Translations under genes and position numbers: made by a program
Notes under the pieces: generated by a model
Databases searched by the model: none
The model's input: only the letters and a program-made list of their open reading frames with translations
Told to the model about the DNA's origin: nothing
Shown here: positions 53,871 to 61,607 of the stretch, piece after piece
Position numbering within the stretch: the stretch's first letter is position 1
How the letters are laid out: each line of letters opens with the position of its first letter
From: Nocardioides sp. Root122
GTDB taxonomy: Bacteria > Actinomycetota > Actinomycetes > Propionibacteriales > Nocardioidaceae
Reading direction: 5' to 3'
Assembly: GCF_001425025.1 (NCBI RefSeq)
Contig: NZ_LMDE01000001.1
Span: 292,751 to 356,750, forward strand
Length of the DNA stretch: 64,000 nucleotides

Positions 53871-56294
53871 GCGTAGCGCACCGAGGAGGTCGTCGGTCAC
53901 CGACTTTCGTCGGGCCGAGATCCGGACCCACTCGTCGTCCAGGCCGGGGAACGTGTCGGCCCTCCGGACCGCGAAACCCAAGCCCCGCAAGGTTTTCCGG
54001 CTCCCGCTGCCGGTGCGCGCAAGGACGTACGGCGCGGTGCTGGGGACGGTGTCGATGCCCAGCTCGCGCAGCCCGTCCTCGAGGTGGCGCCGGCGTGCGT
54101 GCAGCTCGCGCGCCCTCTTCCTGGCTTCTTCCCGTGCCTGCTCGCTGCTGGTGGCGACGAGGGCGGCGATGGCCGGCGCGGAGACGGACCACGGGGTCTG
54201 CCGTCGTCTGAGCTCCTCGACGACGTTCGGCTCGGCGAGGAGGTAGCCGGCGCGGATGCCGGGGATGGACCAGATCTTGGTGAGGCTGCGCAGCACCACG
54301 AGTCCGGCGTGCCTCTGGTCGGCCAGGGTCTCGATGTCGTCGTCGAGGAAGGCCTCGTCGACGACGACCAACCGGTGGGGTCTCGTGAGGCTCCTGATCG
54401 TGTCGGCCGGGTGGCGTACGCCGGTCGGGTTGGTCGGGTTGCCGATGATCACGAGGTCGGCGTCGTCCGGGATCTGGCCGGGCGTCAGGCGGAAGCCGTC
54501 GTCGTGTCGCAGGACGACCTGCCCCGGCGTGTGCCCGGCCGTGCGGAGCGCGACCTCGGGCTCGGTGAACTGCGGATGTACGACGACCGGGTGCCGCCAC
54601 TCTCTCAGTCTCGCGACCAGGGTGAAGGCCTCGGCGGCGCCGGCGGTGGCGAGGACGTCCTCTGCGTCCCGCCCGTGCCGCTTGGCGACCGCGCGCTCGG
54701 CCTCGGTCGCGTCGGGATAGGTGTCGGCGTCTGTCACGGCCTCGACCAGCGCTACGTCGAGCCAGGTCGGGCGAGGGCCGTCGAAGACGTTGACGGCGAG
54801 GTCGACCAGTCCCGCTCCGGTCTCCTGGTCGCCGTGGTGGCGGAGGTCCGGGCCGCGGTGCTCACTGGCGGCCTGCACGAACCGCATCGCGAGCTGCGGG
54901 TGGCCGGCCCAGTGGGTGTGGAGGTAGGTCGCGTGCAGGCTCGGGGTGGCGATGCCTTCCTCGTGGGGGAGGTGCCAGGCGGCCTGCCCGGTGTGCGCGC
55001 GGGTGAGGTGGGTGCGGTGGAACTCGTGGCCGGTGACCTCCTCACCAGCTCGCGCCAGGAGATTGTCGGCCGGAGCGGTCGCGGTCCGGTAGGACAGCGT
55101 CAGCCGCGATGCCATCTCGGCGACCGCGTCGACGGCGCCGACCATCGGGACCGCGGGTCCGTCGGGGCCACGCACGGACTCGCAGAGGTAGAGCAGACCG
55201 GCACACTCGGCCACGGTCGGCAGCCCGCGCTGGATGGCCGTGCGGATGTCGCGCCGCAGGCGCTCGTTGTCCCCGAGCTCGGCTGCGTGCATCTCGGGGA
55301 ACCCGCCGCCGAGGTAGAGGCCGGTCGTGCCGTCCGGGAGCCGGGCGTCGGTGAGGGGGTCGAAGTCCACGACCTCCGCCCCTGCTGCACGCAGGAGCTC
55401 CACGGTCTCGGCGTACCGGAACGTGAACGCCCGCCCTCCGGCCACCGCGATGCGCGCCCTGCCACCACGCCCCGACTCGGTGGTTGAGGTGCGAGCGAAG
55501 CGAGCCTCGAAACCACGTGGGTCGGAGGTTTCGAGGCTCGTCGCCGGCGCTCCTCGCACCTCAACCACCGAGGAGGCCGGATCCCAGGGCGCCTCGTGCA
55601 GCTCCGGCGCCGCCGACGCCAGCCGGACAACAGCAGCGAGGTCCACCTTCTCCGCGATCTGAGCAGCGAGCCGATCGAGCGCCGCAGCCGCATCCGCGCG
55701 CTCGGCCGCAGGCACCAGCCCGAGGTGCCGACTCGGCGCCTCGATCCCGTCGTCGCGCTGCAGGATCCCGAGCACCGGCAGCCGGTCGCCGATGGACCGC
55801 ACGACCTCCTCGGCATGCCGCGCCGACCCCGCCTTGTTGAGGATCACCCCGACCACGTCGACGGGCGGCTGCGACCAGGTGCAGAGCCCGTGGATCGTCG
55901 CCGCGATGGTCCGCGACGCCGACGAGATGTCGACGACGAGGACGACGGGGGTGCGCGTCACGGCGGCCACGTGGGCCGTCGATGCGAATCCGTCGCCACC
56001 GATCTGGCCGTCGTACAAGCCCATCACGCCCTCGATCACGGCGAGGTCCGCGCCGGCGGCACCGTGCAGCAGCAGCGGGACGAGGCGCTGCTCGCCGACG
56101 AGGTGCGGGTCGAGGTTGCGGCCGGGGCGACCGGTGGCGAGCGCGTGGTAGCCGGGGTCGATGTAGTCGGGGCCGACCTTGTGGCCGCTGACGGTGTGGC
56201 CGGCGCGGGCAAGCGCGGCCATCAGCCCGGTGGCGACCGTGGTCTTGCCGTGCCCGGAGGCGGGTGCGGCCACCATGAGCCGCGGCAGGCTCAC
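53802..56294 (-). CDS. cobB: Fused cobyrinate/hydrogenobyrinate a,c-diamide synthase (CobB) and CobC-type aminotransferase
   Basis: An 830-aa fusion. CobB part, residues 1 to about 490: P-loop APASGHGKTTVATG, GPDYIDPGYH, EGVMGLYDG and glutaminase VAECAGLLYL with Cys364, ending near LHTHW. CobC part, residues about 500-815: a PLP fold-type I aminotransferase with IIGNPTNPTGV, VVDEAFLDD and Lys673 in RSLTKIWSIPGIRAGY, like L-threonine-phosphate decarboxylase. Residues 241-273 are encoded by an inserted palindromic repeat. The GTG at 56294 overlaps the cobO stop. The 3' end runs into the cbt riboswitch. The two halves act at different steps (a,c-amidation and aminopropanol arm), so the fusion is organisational. 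Confidence 0.93.
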   Translation of the reverse strand: MSLPRLMVAAPASGHGKTTVATGLMAALARAGHTVSGHKVGPDYIDPGYHALATGRPGRNLDPHLVGEQRLVPLLLHGAAGADLAVIEGVMGLYDGQIGGDGFASTAHVAAVTRTPVVLVVDISSASRTIAATIHGLCTWSQPPVDVVGVILNKAGSARHAEEVVRSIGDRLPVLGILQRDDGIEAPSRHLGLVPAAERADAAAALDRLAAQIAEKVDLAAVVRLASAAPELHEAPWDPASSVVEVRGAPATSLETSDPRGFEARFARTSTTESGRGGRARIAVAGGRAFTFRYAETVELLRAAGAEVVDFDPLTDARLPDGTTGLYLGGGFPEMHAAELGDNERLRRDIRTAIQRGLPTVAECAGLLYLCESVRGPDGPAVPMVGAVDAVAEMASRLTLSYRTATAPADNLLARAGEEVTGHEFHRTHLTRAHTGQAAWHLPHEEGIATPSLHATYLHTHWAGHPQLAMRFVQAASEHRGPDLRHHGDQETGAGLVDLAVNVFDGPRPTWLDVALVEAVTDADTYPDATEAERAVAKRHGRDAEDVLATAGAAEAFTLVARLREWRHPVVVHPQFTEPEVALRTAGHTPGQVVLRHDDGFRLTPGQIPDDADLVIIGNPTNPTGVRHPADTIRSLTRPHRLVVVDEAFLDDDIETLADQRHAGLVVLRSLTKIWSIPGIRAGYLLAEPNVVEELRRRQTPWSVSAPAIAALVATSSEQAREEARKRARELHARRRHLEDGLRELGIDTVPSTAPYVLARTGSGSRKTLRGLGFAVRRADTFPGLDDEWVRISARRKSVTDDLLGALRSLHPVLRKPVGIRRSGATVTPL
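55476..55572. repeat. Palindromic repeat (family A) inside cobB, in frame
   Basis: Outer arms CTCGGTGGTTGAGGTGCGAG and their inverted copy ending CTCAACCACCGAG enclose a GCCTCGAAACC/GGTTTCGAGGC stem. The element is the same family as 11659-11804. It is read through without a stop in the cobB-cobC frame and adds about 33 residues. Confidence 0.9.
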
Positions 56295-56905
56295 CACTCG
56301 ATGCCCCGCTGGCCCTTCTGCCCGACCTCCATCGGGTGCTTCACCTGGCCCATCTCGGTCACGAGGTTGGCCGCCTCGATGAGCCGCGGGTCGGCGTGCC
56401 GGCCAGTGATCACGACGTGCTGGCGACCGGGGCGGTCGACGAGCGTGGCGACGACGTCGTCGACGTCGACCCAGCCCCACTTCATCGGATAGGTGAACTC
56501 GTCGAGGACGTAGAGGTCGTGCCGCTCCTCGGCGAGCGCCCGCTTGATCTCGGCCCAGCCCTCGGCGGCGTCGGCGGCGTGGTCCTCCTCGGTGCCCGCC
56601 TTGCGCGACCACGACCAGCCCGAGCCCATCTTGTGCCAGGCGACGGGACCACCCTCACCGGTCTCCTCGTGCAGCTCGCCGAGGCGCTCGAGCACGGTCT
56701 GCTCGCCGATGCGCCACTTGGCGGACTTCACGAACTGGAAGACACCGATGCTGAAGCCCTGGTTCCACCCGCGCATCGCAAGCCCGAAAGCGGCGGTCGA
56801 CTTCCCCTTGCCGGGACCGGTGTGGACCATGATCAGCGGGCGGTTGCGCCGCTCGCGCGTGGTGAGCCCGTCGTCGGGGATCGTGGTCGGGACGCCCTGC
56901 GGCAT
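56291..56905 (-). CDS. cobO: Cob(I)yrinic acid a,c-diamide adenosyltransferase
   Basis: A 204-aa protein. IMVHTGPGKGKSTAAFGLAMR is the CobA/CobO P-loop; FVKSAKWRIGE, LYVLDEFTYPMKWGWVD and VVITGRHADPRLIEAANLVTEM are family blocks. It transfers the adenosyl group of ATP to the corrin Co(I). It sits between bluB and cobB and is coupled to cobB by GTGA. Confidence 0.96.
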   Translation of the reverse strand: MPQGVPTTIPDDGLTTRERRNRPLIMVHTGPGKGKSTAAFGLAMRGWNQGFSIGVFQFVKSAKWRIGEQTVLERLGELHEETGEGGPVAWHKMGSGWSWSRKAGTEEDHAADAAEGWAEIKRALAEERHDLYVLDEFTYPMKWGWVDVDDVVATLVDRPGRQHVVITGRHADPRLIEAANLVTEMGQVKHPMEVGQKGQRGIEW

Positions 56906-56906
56906 G

Positions 56907-57533
56907 TCAGCCCCTCCAGCTCTCGAGGTGGATCGCCTCGTCGAGGCTCCGGCCCTTGCGCCAGCCGTGGCGTACGAGGTCGGGCACCGCCTGCAGGTGC
57001 CGCACCGGCCCGAGGCAGAGCCACGCGACCGGGCGTACGCCGTCGGGCAGGGCGACGAGGTCGGCGAGGAACTCCTCGCGGTAGAACGACACCCACCCCA
57101 CGCCGAGGCCCTCGGCGGTGGCGGCGAGCCAGAGGTTCTGGATGGCCAGGCAGGTGGAGTAGAGGCCGGTGTCGGCGATCGCGTGACGGCCGAGCACGTG
57201 CTGCCCGCCGCGGCTCTCGTCGTACGTCACCACGACGCCGAGGCCGGACTCGCGGATCCCCTCGACCTTGATCTTCTCGAAGGTCTCCCGCCGCTCGCCC
57301 TCGAGCTGCTCGGCGAACGTCTGCCGCTCGGTCTCGACGTGGTCGGCGAACTCTGCTCGCGTTTCCTCGTCGAAGACCAGGACGAAGTCCCACGGCTGGC
57401 TGTGCCCGACGCTCGGCGCCTCGTGCGCCGCCTGCAGGATGCGCCGCAGCTGCCCGAGGTCGACGGTCTCGCCGCTGAACTCGGCTCGTACGTCGCGCCG
57501 GCGGGCGATGACGTCGTACAGGTCGGTGCTCAC
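56907..57533 (-). CDS. bluB: 5,6-dimethylbenzimidazole synthase
   Basis: A 208-aa nitroreductase-fold protein. YDVIARRRDVRAEF, APSVGHSQPWDFVLV, GRHAIADTGLYSTCLAIQNLWLAATAEGLGVGWVSFY and GPVRHLQAVPDL identify BluB. It consumes FMNH2 and oxygen to make the lower ligand of B12. Start GTG 57533 overlaps the chelatase stop. Presence implies a true cobalamin rather than a pseudocobalamin. Confidence 0.94.
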   Translation of the reverse strand: MSTDLYDVIARRRDVRAEFSGETVDLGQLRRILQAAHEAPSVGHSQPWDFVLVFDEETRAEFADHVETERQTFAEQLEGERRETFEKIKVEGIRESGLGVVVTYDESRGGQHVLGRHAIADTGLYSTCLAIQNLWLAATAEGLGVGWVSFYREEFLADLVALPDGVRPVAWLCLGPVRHLQAVPDLVRHGWRKGRSLDEAIHLESWRG

Positions 57534-59575
57534 GCGACCCTCGCCACGTCGGTCAGCACCCGGGCGCTGACGTCGGCGAGGGGGAGGTGGATCGCTTGCA
57601 TGTGCCGAGCCAGCTCTCCGGCTAGTCCCATACGAAATGAACCGCTATCGCAGTCGACGACGACCGCAGTGGTCTGCTGCTCGGCGATCCACTGCGCTGC
57701 CTGACGGCTCCGGTGCACGGCGTCGGGGCCGTGGGTGGCGCGGCCGTCGGTGATCACGATGAGCAGCGGTCGTCGTCGCGGGTCGCGCACCTTCTCGATC
57801 CGCAGCACCTCGGCGGCGGTGAGCAGGCCCTCGGCGAGGGGAGTACGCCCTCCTGCCGGCAGGTCGGCGAGCCGCTTCGCCGCGATGTCGACCGAATGGG
57901 TCGGCGGCAGCGCGACCTCGGCGCCGTCGGCGCGGAACGTGACCAGCCCGACCTTGTCGCGACGCTGGTAGGCGTCGAGCAGCAGGCTGAGGATCGCGGT
58001 CTTCACCTGCTCCATCCGCTTGCGCGCGGCCATCGAGCCCGACGCGTCGACGCAGAAGAGCACGAGGTTCGCTTCCCGCCCCTCCCGTCGCGCGGTGCGG
58101 AGGTCGGTCGCCTCGAACCTGATCCGACCGTTGGTCCTGCCCCTGCTCCGCTGGTGCGGGGCGGCGGCGCGGATGGTCTCCACGAGGTGCAGCCCGCCGT
58201 TGCCGGTGGGGTCCGCCCCGACGCGACGCCCGTTCGACGTCAGCGCGCGCGACCGCTTCCCCGACTCCCCCGCGCCCGTGCCGGTGACTTCGAACCGCCG
58301 CACCTTGTACGGATCCGCGACCCCCGCAACCTCAGTGGGTCGAGTGGCCGACGAGGAACGAGGAGGCGTATCGAGACCCGGATCCCCGGTCGCCTGACCA
58401 TCCAAGCCGTCGGACGTGTTGCGATCCGGCTGCTCCGGCGACCGCTCCGTCTCACGTCCCTCGCCATCCTCGGAGGTCATACGGTCAGGGCCACCGTCTG
58501 CCCCGTCCGTATGACCTCCCGGGTCGTCAGGCTTGGGAGGCATCGGCGGCTCAGGCTCCGGCTCCTCATCCCCCAAGACCTGGTCCAGCAGCTCCTCATC
58601 GATCCCAGGCGCATCGAACGGATTCCGCCGCCGTCGGTGCGGCAGCGCCAGCAGCGCGGCCTGGCGGATGTCGGCCCGCGTGACGGAGGTCCGTCCATGC
58701 CAGGCAGCATGAGCGATCGCCGTACGCGTGGTGACGATGTCGGCGCGCATCCCGTCGACCTCGAAGGCGGCGCAGACCTCGGCCACCTTGGTGAGCACCG
58801 CGTCGGTGAGCTCGACCTCGGGCAGCAGCGTGCGGGCGGCGGCGATCCGGTTGGTCAGCGCGCGCTCGGCGTCGGCGTACGACTCCACGAACGCCTGCGG
58901 GTCGGCGTCGAAGGCGAGGCGGCGGCGGACGACCTCGGCGCGCAGCTGCGGGTCGCGCGGTGCGGCGATCTCGACGGTGAGGCCGAAGCGGTCGAGGAGC
59001 TGCGGCCGGAGCTCGCCCTCCTCGGGGTTCATGGTGCCGACGAGCACGAAGCGGGCGGCGTGCGCGACCGAGACGCCGTCGCGCTCGACGGTCGAGCGGC
59101 CCATCGCGGCGGCGTCGAGCAGCAGGTCGACGAGGTGGTCGTGGAGGAGGTTGACCTCGTCGACGTAGAGGATGCCGCGGTGCGCGCGGGCGAGGAGGCC
59201 GGGCTCGTACTCGGCGACGCCGTCGGCCAGCACCTTGGACAGGTGCAGCGAGCCGAGCACGCGGTCCTCGGTGGCGCCGACGGGCAGCTCGACGAGGCGT
59301 ACGGGTCGGGTCTCGGTCTCCGCGTCGCGGGGCCAGGCTCCGTCGGGGCTCGTCTCACCGGGGGCGCTGCTGAACCGGTCGCCGGCGACCACCTCGATCG
59401 GCGGCAGCACGGAGGCAAGGGCGCGCACGGTCGTGGACTTGGCCGTGCCCTTCTCGCCGCGCACCAGCACGCCGCCGACCTCGGGGGAGATCGTGGTGAG
59501 GATCAGGGCGAGCGTCATGTCGTCGCCTGTGTCCTTGGAGGGGACGACGGCGGACAGGGGGTACTGCAGTGGCAT
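57530..59575 (-). CDS. Mg-chelatase-like ATPase (ChlI-ChlD fusion) of the cobaltochelatase context
   Basis: A 681-aa protein. AAA+ part, residues 1-330: RGEKGTAKSTTVRAL (Walker A), GILYVDEVNLLHDHLVDLLLDAAA (Walker B), VLVGTMNPEEGELRPQLLDRFGL (sensor and Arg finger). A Pro/Asp/Glu-rich linker follows, then a von Willebrand A domain with the MIDAS motif VDASGSM and LLIVITDGRATHG. Such proteins supply the I and D subunits of CobN-type cobaltochelatase; cobN is not in the window. The ATG at 59575 (MPLQYPLSAVV) is preferred; in-frame ATGs at 59599 and 59605 add up to 10 residues. Confidence 0.9.
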   Translation of the reverse strand: MPLQYPLSAVVPSKDTGDDMTLALILTTISPEVGGVLVRGEKGTAKSTTVRALASVLPPIEVVAGDRFSSAPGETSPDGAWPRDAETETRPVRLVELPVGATEDRVLGSLHLSKVLADGVAEYEPGLLARAHRGILYVDEVNLLHDHLVDLLLDAAAMGRSTVERDGVSVAHAARFVLVGTMNPEEGELRPQLLDRFGLTVEIAAPRDPQLRAEVVRRRLAFDADPQAFVESYADAERALTNRIAAARTLLPEVELTDAVLTKVAEVCAAFEVDGMRADIVTTRTAIAHAAWHGRTSVTRADIRQAALLALPHRRRRNPFDAPGIDEELLDQVLGDEEPEPEPPMPPKPDDPGGHTDGADGGPDRMTSEDGEGRETERSPEQPDRNTSDGLDGQATGDPGLDTPPRSSSATRPTEVAGVADPYKVRRFEVTGTGAGESGKRSRALTSNGRRVGADPTGNGGLHLVETIRAAAPHQRSRGRTNGRIRFEATDLRTARREGREANLVLFCVDASGSMAARKRMEQVKTAILSLLLDAYQRRDKVGLVTFRADGAEVALPPTHSVDIAAKRLADLPAGGRTPLAEGLLTAAEVLRIEKVRDPRRRPLLIVITDGRATHGPDAVHRSRQAAQWIAEQQTTAVVVDCDSGSFRMGLAGELARHMQAIHLPLADVSARVLTDVARVA

Positions 59576-59611
59576 GGGGGCTCCCGCTCTCGTTGCCATC
59601 TTCATGGGCGG

Positions 59612-59745
59612 CGGGAGGCCGGTCTTCGGACTTCTCGCAACGCCGGAGTTCGACGTCTCGAGTCACCGCAGCGGGCCCTGTGTCGGAATCTCACCGACTT
59701 CCCAGATTCTCCCCAGACTTCGGGGCACCTCTCGCCAAGTGCCGG
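59612..59745 (-). promoter_or_regulatory. Cobalamin riboswitch upstream of the chelatase-bluB-cobO-cobB operon
   Basis: The minus strand reads GGCACTTGGCGAGAGGTGCC, then GGGAAGTCGGTGAGATTCCG, ACAGGGCCCGCTGCGGTGAC and the B12 box GAAGTCCGAAGACCGGCC, a near-consensus class-I cobalamin aptamer. The chelatase ATG follows 37 nt after the box. Confidence 0.93.
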
Positions 59746-59765
59746 CCACGATAGCGTCTGCGGCC

Positions 59766-60974
59766 ATGTCTGCCACTGGGGTGCCCACGGAGGTCGTGGT
59801 CGTCGGCATCGGCGCCGACGGCTTCTCCGGTCTTTCGCCTTCATCGCGCGAGCTGGTGCTCGGGGCGGCGGTGCTGTGGGGCGGGTCGCGGCACCTGTCG
59901 CTCGTGCCATCGGTGCCGGGTCAGTCGCGGATCCCGTGGCCCTCGCCGCTGGCTTCCGGGCTTCCCCGTCTTCTTGCTGAGTACGCCGGCCGTCCGGTTG
60001 TCGCCCTCGCGTCCGGCGACCCGCTGGTCTCCGGGATCGCGACGACGCTGCTGGAGTACGGCGCTCCGGTGCGGGTGGTGCCGGCGGTCTCCTCGGTCTC
60101 GCTCGCGCGGGCTCGGATGGGATGGTCGTTCGAGTCGTGTGCGGTGGTCACCGTGGTCGGGCGCTCGGTGTCGCGGGTCCTGCGCGAGTGTGCACCCGGA
60201 CGGCGCCTGCTGGTGCTGTCGTCGAATGCGTCGACGCCGGCGGAGGTCGCCTCGCTGCTGACATCCTCGGGCTGGGGCGCCTCGAAGTTGACCGTGCTGG
60301 GCGACCTCGGCTCGTCGTCAGAAGCGTTGGTCTCGGGTCATGCCTCGTCTTGGTCCGAGGTGTCGCCCGCGCTTAACGTGATCGCCATCGAGGTCTCCGG
60401 GAACGGCCTCGCCTCCTGGGCGGCCGGTCTCCCCGACGACGCGTTCGAGCACGACGGCCAGCTCACCAAGCGCGACCTCCGCGCCTCCGCCCTCGCCCGG
60501 TTGATGCCCGCACCAGGCCAGCTCCTCTGGGACGCCGGCGCCGGCGCCGGCTCGGTCGGTATCGAGTGGATGCGCGCCCATCCCACCTGCCGCACGGTCG
60601 CCGTCGAGTCCGACCCCGAACGAGCCGCCCGCATCGCGCGCAACGCTCAAGCCCTCGGCGTCCCCGACCTCGAGGTGGTCGAGGGCCGCGCCCCCTCTGC
60701 TCTCGCGGGCCTCGAGGCCCCGGACGCCATCTTCATCGGCGGCGGCGCCACCCGAGAAGGCGTCCTCGAAACTTGCGTGAGCTCGATCAAGCCCGGCGGC
60801 CGCCTCGTCGTCCACGGCGTCACCCTCGAGACGGAGACGCTGCTGGCGAAGGCGTACGCCGACCACGGCGGCGAGGTCACGCGCATCGCGGTCGAGACAG
60901 CGGCGCCTGTCGGCACCTTCACCGGCTGGACCCCCGCGCGCGCAGTCACGCAGTGGGCCTGGCTGAAGCCCTGA
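59766..60974 (+). CDS. cobL: Precorrin-6Y C5,15-methyltransferase (decarboxylating), CbiE-CbiT fusion
   Basis: A 402-aa protein. The CbiE half shows VVVVGIGADGFSGLSP, VALASGDPLVSGI and VPAVSSVSLARARMGW; the CbiT half from about residue 215 shows DAGAGAGSVGIEWMR (SAM loop), AVESDPERAARIARNA and IFIGGG. It methylates C5 and C15 and decarboxylates the C12 acetate. The ATG at 59766 is divergent from the riboswitch, so this gene has its own promoter. Confidence 0.95.
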   Translation: MSATGVPTEVVVVGIGADGFSGLSPSSRELVLGAAVLWGGSRHLSLVPSVPGQSRIPWPSPLASGLPRLLAEYAGRPVVALASGDPLVSGIATTLLEYGAPVRVVPAVSSVSLARARMGWSFESCAVVTVVGRSVSRVLRECAPGRRLLVLSSNASTPAEVASLLTSSGWGASKLTVLGDLGSSSEALVSGHASSWSEVSPALNVIAIEVSGNGLASWAAGLPDDAFEHDGQLTKRDLRASALARLMPAPGQLLWDAGAGAGSVGIEWMRAHPTCRTVAVESDPERAARIARNAQALGVPDLEVVEGRAPSALAGLEAPDAIFIGGGATREGVLETCVSSIKPGGRLVVHGVTLETETLLAKAYADHGGEVTRIAVETAAPVGTFTGWTPARAVTQWAWLKP

Positions 60975-60999
60975 CTCTCGTGTTGCGGCAGCCCGCGCG

Positions 61000-61479
61000 T
61001 CAGTCGCGCGTGAGGATGGCCTCGAGCTCCGTCAGTGCGCGTTCGGCGTACCCCATCCACATGCGGCCGATGACGCTCGTGGTGAGCCGGGCCGGCGAGG
61101 TCTTCGGGTAGAAGGTCCAGGCCCAGCCGATGCGAGCACCCTCATCGTGCGGGGCGATCGTCCAGGCTCCGTCGATGGTGCGGACGAAGTGCCGGAGCGG
61201 CCCTTCGATCTCGTCGAGCCGGTAGGCGAAGTGGTGCGGGCGTTCGATCTCGGTCAGGGTCTCGCGGAGCCGGCCGCCGTCGGCAAGCACGATCGTGCGG
61301 GTCTGTCCGACGACGCCCCAGTCGCCGGGCTGATCGGTCACGTCAGTGACGGCCGGCATGGCCGCATAGCGCCGGGTGAACACGTCCGTCAGCCGGGCGT
61401 TCATCAGCCGGGCGAACGCAGCATCGGGGTCGACTGACATCACCCGCGACGCTTCGACCCGGTGACCCGACACGCCCAT
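61000..61479 (-). CDS. SRPBCC-family protein
   Basis: A 159-aa protein. Beta-grasp opening VSGHRVEASRVMSVDPDAAFARLMN, a middle LTEIERPHHFAYRLDEIEGP and a C-terminal helix MGYAERALTELEAIL give the polyketide cyclase/START-like fold. ATG 61479 is chosen so that the first strand is complete; a second ATG lies at 61440. Ligand unknown. Convergent with cobL, with a 25-bp gap. Confidence 0.8.
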   Translation of the reverse strand: MGVSGHRVEASRVMSVDPDAAFARLMNARLTDVFTRRYAAMPAVTDVTDQPGDWGVVGQTRTIVLADGGRLRETLTEIERPHHFAYRLDEIEGPLRHFVRTIDGAWTIAPHDEGARIGWAWTFYPKTSPARLTTSVIGRMWMGYAERALTELEAILTRD

Positions 61480-61607
61480 CACACTACGCGAGCCCTCGCC
61501 CGGTGGGAGGCCGCCTTGGGCTGTCGGAGTGAACCCGCGGTCGTCCCGCGCTGAGGACGCGGGCGAGGCTGCCCGGTTCGTGGAGGAGACCCGGATAACG
61601 TCCGGAG

